Assembly (NCBI GenBank): GCA_022572825.1
Contig: JACZVE010000099.1
Coordinates: forward strand, 1-8,936
DNA length: 8,936 nucleotides
DNA from: SAR324 cluster bacterium
GTDB lineage: Bacteria; SAR324; JACQKK01
Direction: 5' to 3'
The translations under genes and the position numbers were made by a program. Positions 1 to 6,465 of the stretch are shown piece by piece. The notes below the pieces were generated by a model. That model made no database searches. It was not told the origin of the DNA and saw nothing but the letters and a program-made list of their open reading frames with translations. Every line of letters starts with the position of its first letter. Position 1 is the stretch's first letter.

Positions 1-25
1 GACCGCCGGGTCGCGCGGGGCGGGA

Positions 26-1141
26 TCAGAAGGCGACGCGGCGGATGGGAGCGAAGTCGGTGAGTTCCATGTGGGACATCGTGTGCGGCCGGTGCCAGAA
101 GCCGGGGATGTCCGCCTCGCATTGCGGGCAGCGGCCATCGCGCAGGTGGTACCCCCGCACGGCGAACCCGATGCGCTCGACCAGCAGGGCGCGGCAGTGC
201 GGGCAATAGGTGCCTTCCGTGTCGCCCACCCGGCCGGGCAGATTGCCGGGGTAGATGTAGTGGAGGCCGGCCTGCCTGCCGAACTCGTAGGCGCGCAGCA
301 GCGTCGCCGCGGGGGTGCGGGCCGTGTCGCGCATCTTGTAGTCGGGATGAAAGGCCGTCACGTGCCAGGGGATATCCGGGGAGAGCTCGGCGAGGAACCC
401 GGCGATGCCGCGCAACTCCTCGTCGGCATCGTTGAAGCCGGGCACGATCAGCGTGACGATTTCCAGCCACATGCCTGCCCGGTAGACGCGCTCGATGCCG
501 TCCAGCACGTTTTGCAGCGTTCCGCCCAGCTTGCGGTAGCTCTTGTCGTCGAAGCCCTTCAGGTCGATCTTGTACAAATCCACGTGGGGACGGATGAACT
601 CGATCACCTCGTCGGTGTTGTTGCCGTTGGAGACGAAGGAGGTGACCAGCCCGGCGTTCTTGCCCACGCGGAACACCTCCACCGCCCATTCGGCGGTGAT
701 GAGGGGCTCGTTGTAGGTGCTGGTCAGGGTGAGGGCGCCCAGGCCCTTGGCGTGCACCACGATCTCCTCCGCGCTGATGGGCTGCGCGGGCGACACCGCC
801 GACTCGTCGCGCAGGGCCTGGCTGGTCACCCAGTTTTGGCAGTAGCCGCAATGGAAGTCGCAGCCCAGCATCCCGAAGGACAATGCCCGCGTGCCCGGGA
901 TGGCGTGGAAGAACGGCTTTTTCTCGATGGGATCGTCCTGCAGGCCGGCCACGTAGCCCCGCGGTCCGTACAAAACGCCGCCCCGGTTGAAGCGCACCTT
1001 GCAGACACCCGCGCGGCCCTCGGGAATGAGACAGCGGTGTCCGCAGGCCACGCAGCGCACGCGGCCCTTGCCTTCCGACCAGCCCAGCGCCATGGGTGCG
1101 GTCAGGCGTTCCAGGCTTTCCTTCAGCGTTTCCCGGTGCAT
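26..1141 (-). CDS. amrS: AmmeMemoRadiSam-type radical SAM enzyme (AmrS-like)
   Basis: Radical SAM protein related to pyruvate formate-lyase activating enzymes. AmrS genes usually accompany genes for AMMECR1-domain and MEMO-domain proteins; neither is in this window and the reaction is not settled to my knowledge. Numbering from an upstream ATG at 1198, the [4Fe-4S]/SAM motif is C113-x3-C117-x2-C120 (GCDFHCGYCQNW). It is preceded by a cysteine cluster (C49, C52, C56, C66) and the conserved DPIEKKPFFH segment near 89-98. A C-terminal zinc-ribbon-like pair follows (C332/C335 and C357/C360), typical of AmrS rather than of short PFL activases. The start is uncertain. I prefer the ATG at 1141 because family alignment begins about 25-30 residues before the first Cys, and because a TATGAT box at 1204-1209 would leave an ATG at 1198 almost leaderless. 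No start has a convincing Shine-Dalgarno. The TGA stop is at 26-28. The family call is firm; the start is not. Confidence 0.9.
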   Translation of the reverse strand: MHRETLKESLERLTAPMALGWSEGKGRVRCVACGHRCLIPEGRAGVCKVRFNRGGVLYGPRGYVAGLQDDPIEKKPFFHAIPGTRALSFGMLGCDFHCGYCQNWVTSQALRDESAVSPAQPISAEEIVVHAKGLGALTLTSTYNEPLITAEWAVEVFRVGKNAGLVTSFVSNGNNTDEVIEFIRPHVDLYKIDLKGFDDKSYRKLGGTLQNVLDGIERVYRAGMWLEIVTLIVPGFNDADEELRGIAGFLAELSPDIPWHVTAFHPDYKMRDTARTPAATLLRAYEFGRQAGLHYIYPGNLPGRVGDTEGTYCPHCRALLVERIGFAVRGYHLRDGRCPQCEADIPGFWHRPHTMSHMELTDFAPIRRVAF

Positions 1142-1203
1142 GGCGAGAGAAGCAGTAGGTGTCTCATTGCGCCTCGGCGGATAGCACCGGAGACGCATAT
1201 GCG

Positions 1204-1209
1204 ATCATA
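1204..1209 (-). promoter_or_regulatory. Candidate -10 box for the radical SAM gene
   Basis: On the minus strand this reads TATGAT, one mismatch from the sigma-70 -10 consensus. No good -35 lies 16-18 bp upstream; only a T-rich stretch is there. Transcription would start near 1197, at the upstream ATG codon, which favours the ATG at 1141 as the real start with a leader of about 55 nt. Confidence 0.3.
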
Positions 1210-1224
1210 ACTCACGTGGACGGG

Positions 1225-1257
1225 AAAAAACACATATGGGCCGGGAATTTTCGCCCA
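1225..1257 (-). terminator. Weak candidate terminator downstream of the Deg/HtrA gene
   Basis: On the minus strand, TGGGC (1257-1253) and GCCCA (1241-1237) can form a 5-bp stem around an 11-nt loop. Six T follow at 1230-1225, six bases after the stem. It lies about 115 nt past the protease stop and before the radical SAM gene, as expected of a terminator. The short stem and displaced T-run make it weak. Confidence 0.3.
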
Positions 1258-1371
1258 GGAGCGATTTACCGCCCGGCGGAAGGGCCCGAGAAATGAACGA
1301 GGGTTCGCGCGGATGGAAAGACGCTGCTATAGGAAACTCCCGCCTCCAATCGGGTGCGCGTCGCCGCGTGC

Positions 1372-2466
<1,095 letters not shown>

Positions 2467-2672
2467 GGCATTTACGGACCCGCGGCCAACACGCCCGCGC
2501 CGTGCGTTGGGGGGCGGGGCGGGCGAACAAGGCCCTTGGTAGAGGCGGCCTACCACCTCGCGCCGCAATTTGGCACGGGTCTCCGCGCGTGTATTCGCTC
2601 GTTTGAACCCCGGCCTGCCCCTGACAGTCCTGAGGCGAGCAACAATTGCCCCGCGCTGGCCGTCTGGTTCAG

Positions 2673-2702
2673 AGCATACCTACTTCACGGGCGCCGACGC
2701 AA
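2673..2702 (-). promoter_or_regulatory. Weak sigma-70-like promoter candidate for the Deg/HtrA gene
   Basis: On the minus strand, TTGCGT (2702-2697) and TATGCT (2678-2673) are separated by 18 bp. This would give a leader of roughly 200 nt before the ATG at 2466. The -35 half matches consensus at only three positions. I looked for a sigma-E promoter, which would suit an htrA gene: TCTGA occurs next to the -10 but there is no GGAACTT at the right distance. Confidence 0.2.
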
Positions 2703-2772
2703 CAAACGGGCGTGCCCCGGGCGACGCGTTGGGACGATATCCGTAATCGGGGGAGTCTTTGCGGGCACAACG

Positions 2773-2839
2773 AACAACAGTGTAGGCCCTGAGTCACTTG
2801 GGGGAAGGGGGGGAGACGACCCAAGACCTACACGTTGTT
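2773..2839. repeat. Long imperfect hairpin
   Basis: AACAACAGTGTAGG (2773-2786) pairs with CCTACACGTTGTT (2827-2839): 13 base pairs with a single bulged A at 2779. Inside, CTTGGG (2797-2802) can pair with CCCAAG (2820-2825). The apical part holds the G-run GGGGGAAGGGGGGG (2800-2813). No T-run follows on either strand, so it is not a standard intrinsic terminator. It is the strongest single secondary structure I found in the window. Confidence 0.6.
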
Positions 2840-2882
2840 TACCCGGTACTGTCAGGCGGGCGCTGTGGGGAAATAGAAGGCT

Positions 2883-3068
2883 TCAACCCCGGCCCGCTGG
2901 ATGGCTCTGGTCACTGTTCCCTTGAGGGCATCTGCCTGATGGCATCTCACGGGGCCACGATAACTGCAATACCATTACTAACTGCAAATTGGGGGCCAAT
3001 ATCGCAGCAAAAAAAGGAATTTGCAATGTCTTGATTAGACTCGGCAAATTAAGCGGCATCGGTTTCAT
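2883..3068 (-). CDS. Doubtful 61-aa hydrophobic frame coupled to the 16-codon frame
   Basis: The ATG at 3068 overlaps the TGA of the preceding 16-codon frame by one base (TGATG), an arrangement typical of translational coupling. Residues 17-38 (from IPFFAAIL to QLSW) are hydrophobic enough for one membrane segment; the rest is polar, and the product resembles nothing I know. The hairpin and T7 at 3009-3050 lie inside this frame. If that terminator is real, the frame is a coincidence. The two readings exclude each other and I favour the non-coding one. Confidence 0.12.
   Translation of the reverse strand: MKPMPLNLPSLIKTLQIPFFAAILAPNLQLVMVLQLSWPREMPSGRCPQGNSDQSHPAGRG
2961..2987. repeat. Direct repeat TAACTGCAA, 9-bp spacer
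   Basis: TAACTGCAA occurs at 2961-2969 and again at 2979-2987, separated by exactly nine bases, so the period is 18 bp. This is a short tandem pair, too little for an iteron array. It could be a pair of protein-binding half-sites or chance. Confidence 0.5.
3009..3050 (-). terminator. Candidate intrinsic terminator (hairpin plus T7)
   Basis: On the minus strand AATTTGC (3050-3044) pairs with GCAAATT (3024-3018). A second stem, GTCT/AGAC (3040-3037 with 3031-3028), sits inside, separated by a 3x3 internal loop and closed by a 5-nt loop. Two bases after the stem come seven T (3015-3009). It lies about 200 nt downstream of the hemF stop on the same strand, so it could end hemF transcription or a small RNA starting in the spacer. 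The AT-rich stem is weaker than usual for a GC-rich genome. Confidence 0.4.
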
Positions 3069-3118
3069 CAACTGGCACGGCGGAAATGATCGTCTCTAAA
3101 AGGAGACTTTTTGGGCAT
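3068..3118 (-). CDS. Candidate 16-codon leader peptide
   Basis: ATG at 3118 (minus) is preceded by AGGAG (3128-3124) with a 5-base spacer, the best Shine-Dalgarno match I noticed in this window. The frame encodes MPKKSPFRDDHFRRAS, a basic 16-residue peptide, and ends with TGA at 3070-3068. I do not recognise it. The wording vaguely recalls the N-terminus of IS3-type OrfA proteins, but it is far too short to claim that. The ribosome site lies inside alternative hairpins (3092-3140), as in translational attenuators. It may be spurious. Confidence 0.2.
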   Translation of the reverse strand: MPKKSPFRDDHFRRAS

Positions 3119-3140
3119 ATGGTCTCCTAAAATAGACCAT
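3092..3140 (-). promoter_or_regulatory. Mutually exclusive hairpins around a Shine-Dalgarno
   Basis: On the minus strand four segments can pair in chain: 1 = ATGGTCT (3140-3134), 2 = AGGAGACCAT (3128-3119), 3 = GTCTCCT (3107-3101), 4 = GAGAC (3096-3092). Pairings 1:2, 2:3 and 3:4 are each perfect over 5-7 bp and exclude one another. Segment 2 contains the AGGAG, and the 2:3 loop contains the ATG of the 16-codon frame. The order is that of a classical attenuator, but the arms are short. Confidence 0.3.
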
Positions 3141-3177
3141 TATTTGCTTTTTCGGCAGCAATTGAACCTAACTTACT

Positions 3178-3183
3178 ATTATA
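3178..3183 (-). promoter_or_regulatory. Perfect TATAAT box, minus strand
   Basis: The minus strand reads TATAAT at 3183-3178. No recognisable -35 lies at 16-18 bp (the best is CGAACT or GAACTG) and no extended TG is present. Transcription would start near 3171 and run through the nested hairpins to the T7 at 3015-3009, giving an RNA of about 160 nt. Confidence 0.25.
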
Positions 3184-3249
3184 GCTAGCATAGAATTATC
3201 AGTTCGTCTACTATCGGATACGATCCACCGTCAACTCCGGGTTGCCGGG

Positions 3250-4158
3250 CTATTGACTGGAGTCGGCCGCCCAATCCCGCGGAATGAGAAATTCGCGCGT
3301 CAGCGATTCCTCCGGGCTTCCCGCCGGGGGCTTCCAGTCATATTTCCAGCGTACCAGCGGTGGCAGCGAAACCAGGATGGACTCGACGCGCCCTTCGGAT
3401 TGCAGCCCGAACAGCGTACCCTGGTCGTAAATGAGATTGAACTCCACATACCGGCCGCGGCGATAGGATTGAAAGTCGCGCTCCCGCTGGCCGTAGGGCG
3501 TGTCCTTGCGCCGCTCCAACAACGGCAGATAGGCCAAAGCGAACGTTTCGCCCAATGCCAGCATGAAGTCCAGGCCCCGGCGGCGGTCATCGCTGAGATA
3601 ATTGAAGAAGATACCGCCAACGCCGCGGGCTTCGCCGCGGTGCTTGAGATAGAAATACTCGTCGCACCACGGCTTGAAGCGCGCATAGTAACGCGGATCG
3701 AATCGATCGCAGCAGGCTTTGAGGGTGCGGTGAAAATGCACGCAATCCTCAGGAAACGGGTAAAAAGGCGTCAGGTCCATCCCACCGCCGTACCAGAACA
3801 CCTCTCCGGCTTCGAAGTAGCGCACATTGAAGTGCACGGTGGGCACAAAGGGATTGTGCGGGTGGAGGATCAGCGAGACGCCGGTGGCGAAGTACGGCGT
3901 GCCCGGCGCCACCTCGGGGTGCTCCTGCAGCACGACCGGGGGCAGATCGGCGCCGTCGATGGCCGAGTAGAGCACGCCGCCCTTCTCGAAGACACCCCCT
4001 TCTTCGATGACGCGCGAGATTCCGCCGCCTCCCTCGCCCCGCTGCCAGCGGTCGCGGCCGAAGGCGCGGCCATCCGCGCCGGCAAGTCGTTCGCATAGGT
4101 TCTCTTGCAATCCGCGCAGGGCCTCGGCTGTGCGCCGGCCGTGGTCGGTGGCGATCAT
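3250..4158 (-). CDS. hemF: Oxygen-dependent coproporphyrinogen III oxidase
   Basis: HemF catalyses the O2-dependent oxidative decarboxylation of coproporphyrinogen III to protoporphyrinogen IX in haem synthesis, in the cytosol. The frame is collinear with E. coli HemF from end to end. GGGG-SRV lies near 42-49, and [15 protein letters not shown] near 94-109 carries H99 and H109. HFHRT includes H143, YFYLKHR includes H173, and the signature [19 protein letters not shown] lies near 235-253. The C-terminus ends near FLIPRDW as usual. The length of 302 aa from ATG 4158 fits the family. An in-frame ATG at 4278 would add 40 residues starting with a hydrophobic stretch that HemF proteins lack, so I reject it. 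The Shine-Dalgarno is weak. The TAG stop is at 3250-3252. It is divergent from the histidine phosphatase gene, so its promoter lies in 4159-4372. Confidence 0.97.
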   Translation of the reverse strand: MIATDHGRRTAEALRGLQENLCERLAGADGRAFGRDRWQRGEGGGGISRVIEEGGVFEKGGVLYSAIDGADLPPVVLQEHPEVAPGTPYFATGVSLILHPHNPFVPTVHFNVRYFEAGEVFWYGGGMDLTPFYPFPEDCVHFHRTLKACCDRFDPRYYARFKPWCDEYFYLKHRGEARGVGGIFFNYLSDDRRRGLDFMLALGETFALAYLPLLERRKDTPYGQRERDFQSYRRGRYVEFNLIYDQGTLFGLQSEGRVESILVSLPPLVRWKYDWKPPAGSPEESLTREFLIPRDWAADSSQ

Positions 4159-4197
4159 GGCTGGAAGTCGTTTCGACAATTGGATGGGTTGCGGCGA

Positions 4198-4220
4198 TGA
4201 CCAATGGGCAACGCTGGTCA
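4198..4220. promoter_or_regulatory. Inverted repeat TGACCA-N11-TGGTCA, possible operator
   Basis: TGACCA (4198-4203) and TGGTCA (4215-4220) form a perfect 6-bp dyad with an 11-bp spacer, in the divergent region between hemF and the histidine phosphatase gene. A further GACCA occurs at 4235-4239. The right half coincides with the -35 of the candidate plus-strand promoter, as expected of a repressor or activator site. I do not recognise the regulator. Confidence 0.3.
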
Positions 4221-4243
4221 AGAATTCCTCGTTAGACCATAAT
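4215..4243 (+). promoter_or_regulatory. Candidate sigma-70 promoter for the histidine phosphatase gene
   Basis: TGGTCA (4215-4220) and CATAAT (4238-4243) are separated by 17 bp. They match consensus at 4 of 6 and 5 of 6 positions. Transcription would begin near 4250, giving a leader of about 120-150 nt. For hemF on the opposite strand I found only a poor pair (TTGCGA at 4262-4257 with TATGGT at 4241-4236, 15 bp apart). Confidence 0.35.
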
Positions 4244-4372
4244 GCCAGCACGATAATCGCAATGGCCGCCGACCTCAAGCCGCACGGCCCGTGCGCCTGC
4301 CCCCAAGGGTGACGGTGGGTACACGGCCCTTTTGCTTCGCGTTGGGCTTTCGCCGCGCAGCATGGAAGGGTT

Positions 4373-5179
4373 GTGAATCAAGGATTGCGCGATACGGCGA
4401 TGCAGATCGAACCCCCACACACCCTCCTGGATCGCGCCGACACCTTGCGCGTGACCCTGGTGCGCCACGGCGAGACCTTCCAGAATCTCGATCACGTGGT
4501 GCAGGGCCAGGATCCAACGTACGGGCGTCTTACCGAAGCCGGGATCGAGCAGGGGAAACTGCTGGGCGAGGCGCTGGCCGGGCGCCCCCTGGACGTGGTC
4601 TACTGCAGCCCGCTGGAGCGGGCCGTGCTCACGATGGGCTGCATTCTCATGCCCCGGCCAGGCAACCGCACCTTGCCGCTGATTTTCCCCAACGACCTGC
4701 GGGAGATTCATCAGGGCACGCTGCACGGCAGTTCGCACGCCGAGTGGAAGGCGGCCATGGACGGGCAGGATCCGATGACCTTCCGCTCGCCGGGTGGGGA
4801 AAACTGGCTCGACGTCCAGAACCGCGCAACGCGATACTTCCAAGAGGTCATCCTTGCCGGTGAGCACCGCAATGTGCTCATCGTCGCGCACGGGGGCGTC
4901 AACCGCGGGTTGATCGCCTCGCTGACCGGGATCACCATGGGCCAGGCCTGGCGCGGGGTGGGCGACGGCGCCCCCCAGGACAATTCCTGCGTCAACGATC
5001 TTGTCGTGGACCGCCGGGGACGGCTGCTGTGGGCGCTGGTCAACGATACCCGGCATCTGGAGGGGCGTTTTGACGGCGCGACTCCCGGGCAGCTTTGGCA
5101 TCCGCAGGAATGGCGCTGGGAGCTGGCGGGGAAGCAGCCAGCGCCCGGGGGGCGGGCGGAGTTCGACCCATTCGGATGA
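4373..5179 (+). CDS. Histidine phosphatase family protein (GpmB/CobC-like)
   Basis: Member of branch 1 of the histidine phosphatase superfamily, which transfers phosphate through a phospho-histidine. From GTG 4373 (268 aa), the catalytic RHGET motif gives R31 and H32. Further conserved positions are S79 and R83 (CSPLERA), the acid E111 (LREIHQG) and the second histidine H173 (VAHGGVNRG). The form of the Glu motif and the missing long inserts of true 2,3-bisphosphoglycerate-dependent mutases favour a GpmB/CobC-like phosphatase rather than a glycolytic mutase; the substrate is unknown. The C-terminal NDTRHLE segment is common in this group, and the last ~30 residues are a Pro/Gly-rich tail. GTG 4373 has GGAAGGG only two bases upstream. 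ATG 4400 also gives a complete domain but has AGGA 15 bases away, so the start is open. It converges on apgM across 77 bp. Confidence 0.9.
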   Translation: MNQGLRDTAMQIEPPHTLLDRADTLRVTLVRHGETFQNLDHVVQGQDPTYGRLTEAGIEQGKLLGEALAGRPLDVVYCSPLERAVLTMGCILMPRPGNRTLPLIFPNDLREIHQGTLHGSSHAEWKAAMDGQDPMTFRSPGGENWLDVQNRATRYFQEVILAGEHRNVLIVAHGGVNRGLIASLTGITMGQAWRGVGDGAPQDNSCVNDLVVDRRGRLLWALVNDTRHLEGRFDGATPGQLWHPQEWRWELAGKQPAPGGRAEFDPFG

Positions 5180-5222
5180 ACGGAGGATGCGGGAAATCCC
5201 AAGCCATCACTGCGCGGAGTGC

Positions 5223-5240
5223 GCCGGCAAGGCAGCCGGC
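5223..5240. terminator. GC-rich hairpin between convergent genes
   Basis: GCCGGC (5223-5228) and GCCGGC (5235-5240) can pair across a 6-nt loop in the 77-bp gap between the converging histidine phosphatase and apgM genes. There is no T-run on either strand, so any terminator role would be Rho-aided or incidental. Confidence 0.25.
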
Positions 5241-5256
5241 CGGGTCGACCTGCGCG

Positions 5257-6465
5257 CTAGCCGGGATACGCCATCAGCCGGTCGATGACGCCATGGCCTT
5301 CGGCGATGATCACACCGCTGGCGGCGGCTTCCCGCTCTCCGTACTTGACCGGTCGCGGGGACCCCGCGAGCTGCTCGCGGGTGGCCAAGGCGAAGGGCAC
5401 GGGATCGGGTGTGTGCGTGCGCAGCGCGACGGGCGTCGCGTGATCCGATGAGATGAATATCTTGAAGGCGCCCAGGCGGGGCAGGTTTTCCAGCAAGGGT
5501 CCCACGATGTGCCGATCGATGGCCTCGATGGCCTCGATTTTCTCCTCCCGGTTGCCCATGTGACCCGACTCGTCCGGGGCCTCGATGTGCACGAACACCA
5601 GGTCGTGATCCTCAAGCGCCCGCAGCGCATACTGTCCCTTAGCCGCGTAATCCGTATCGATATACCCCGTCGCGCCGGGCACGCGGATCATGGAAAACCC
5701 CGCGTATGTCGCCACGCCGCGTACCAGGTCCACCGCTGAGATGCAGGCGCCGCGCAGGCCATAGAGCGAGGCGAAGCTGGGCATACAAGGCGCCCGGCCC
5801 TGGCCCCAAAGCCACACCTGGCTCACGGTCGGCTGGCCTGCCGCGCGGCGCTGCCGATTCACAGGATGCTCGGCCAGCAGCGCGCGGGAGGCGTCCATGA
5901 TCCGGTTGAGCTGATCGGCTCCTTCGCCGCGGGGAAGGTAAGCGGCGATGGATTGCCCCGATATGTCGTGGGGCGGGGTGGTGTGCATGCGCTCGGAGCC
6001 CTTGCGCCACACCAGCAGGTGGCGATAGCTGACGCCGGAATAGAACTGGAACGACTCGTCCGCTACCTGCTCGTTCATGTCGGCGACGATGCGGGCCGCC
6101 GACTCGCTGTCGATGTGTCCGGCGGAATAGTCCTCCATCGCCATCTGCTCGCCCGCGCCGGTCAGGGAGACCAGGTTCATGCGGAAGGCGATATCGTCCG
6201 GTCCCAGCTTCACGCCCATCGCGGCGGCCTCCAGCGGGGAACGGCCGGTGTAGTAGCAGCGGGGATCGTAACCGAACAGGCTCAGGTTGCCCACGTCCGA
6301 TCCGGGCGGATAGCCGTCGGGTATCGTCTGAATCAATCCGAACTGGCCGCAGCCCGCCACCCGATCAAATCCGGCGGTGCGTGCCGCCTCCAGCGGCGTG
6401 GTGGCTCCCGGCTCCGGCCCCCGGCGGTCGCCCATGCCATCGCCTTGAATGATCACATACTTCAT
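5257..6465 (-). CDS. apgM: 2,3-bisphosphoglycerate-independent phosphoglycerate mutase, archaeal type
   Basis: Interconverts 3- and 2-phosphoglycerate in glycolysis and gluconeogenesis without 2,3-bisphosphoglycerate, using two metal ions and a phosphoserine intermediate. It belongs to the alkaline-phosphatase superfamily ApgM group (COG3635), not the GpmI group: 402 aa rather than about 510. From ATG 6465, metal and active-site positions are D9 (IIQGDGMGD), S56 (PPGSDVGN, likely nucleophile), D298 and H302 (APDESGH), D341 and H342 (SSDHATP) and H351 (HTPDPVPF). The start at 6465 is chosen because GGAAGGT (6475-6469) is a good Shine-Dalgarno at the right distance. An ATG at 6477 overlaps that site and adds only MEGR. 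The TAG stop is at 5257-5259. The gap to the acylase gene upstream is 253 bp, so it probably has its own promoter. Confidence 0.95.
   Translation of the reverse strand: MKYVIIQGDGMGDRRGPEPGATTPLEAARTAGFDRVAGCGQFGLIQTIPDGYPPGSDVGNLSLFGYDPRCYYTGRSPLEAAAMGVKLGPDDIAFRMNLVSLTGAGEQMAMEDYSAGHIDSESAARIVADMNEQVADESFQFYSGVSYRHLLVWRKGSERMHTTPPHDISGQSIAAYLPRGEGADQLNRIMDASRALLAEHPVNRQRRAAGQPTVSQVWLWGQGRAPCMPSFASLYGLRGACISAVDLVRGVATYAGFSMIRVPGATGYIDTDYAAKGQYALRALEDHDLVFVHIEAPDESGHMGNREEKIEAIEAIDRHIVGPLLENLPRLGAFKIFISSDHATPVALRTHTPDPVPFALATREQLAGSPRPVKYGEREAAASGVIIAEGHGVIDRLMAYPG

Larger units (their letters stand above)
2620..2856. repeat. Long-range inverted repeat CCTGACAGT / ACTGTCAGG
   Basis: CCTGACAGT at 2620-2628 is the exact reverse complement of ACTGTCAGG at 2848-2856. 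The sequence just outside is loosely complementary too (TGCCC on the left, GGCGGGC on the right). The pair brackets a 237-bp segment containing a strong internal hairpin, an arrangement seen in miniature inverted-repeat elements. No target-site duplication is evident at the ends, so this is only a candidate. Confidence 0.3.
2467..3249. other. Long intergenic region, repeat-rich, AT-rich on its right side
   Basis: About 780 bp between hemF and the Deg/HtrA gene with no recognisable protein. The left part (2467-2900) is GC-rich like the genes but shows no convincing reading frame. The right part (about 2955-3230) is visibly AT-rich. It contains a 13-bp-arm imperfect hairpin (2773-2839), a 9-bp inverted repeat 219 bp apart (2620-2628 and 2848-2856), a 9-bp direct repeat (2961-2987) and a cluster of GTCT/AGAC hairpins (3018-3140). 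Any plus-strand transcript leaving the right end would run antisense to hemF. The region therefore serves minus-strand functions (hemF 3' end, protease promoter), holds an RNA gene, or is the remnant of an inserted element. Confidence 0.6.

Noticed and set aside
71..1210. Long open frame antisense to the radical SAM gene, 379 codons
   Set aside because: High-GC codon shadow: repetitive Val/Gly/His/Ala-rich product with no family resemblance, while the opposite strand encodes a complete, motif-bearing enzyme.
2596..2620. tRNA T-arm-like sequence GTTTGAACCCC
   Set aside because: No acceptor, D or anticodon arms can be folded around it on either strand.
2798..2816. Intramolecular G-quadruplex in the G-run
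   Set aside because: Only two separate G-tracts; four tracts with loops cannot be drawn without splitting a homopolymer implausibly.
2640..2850. Possible integron attC-like site in the hairpin region
   Set aside because: The required GTTRRRY/RYYYAAC core pair is not present at the ends of the hairpin, and no integrase or cassette gene is near.
2798..3034. Plus-strand 78-codon frame in the long spacer
   Set aside because: No recognisable similarity, no clear start signal, and it crosses the repeat structures.
3086..3130. Plus-strand 14-codon frame, MIVSKRRLFGHMVS
   Set aside because: Too short, weak ribosome site, and downstream sequence on this strand is only antisense hemF.
3253..4098. 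Open frame antisense to hemF
   Set aside because: Unrecognisable product covering a full-length conserved HemF.
4232..5101. Open frame antisense to the histidine phosphatase
   Set aside because: Shadow of a gene with intact RHG and second-His motifs; no family features of its own.
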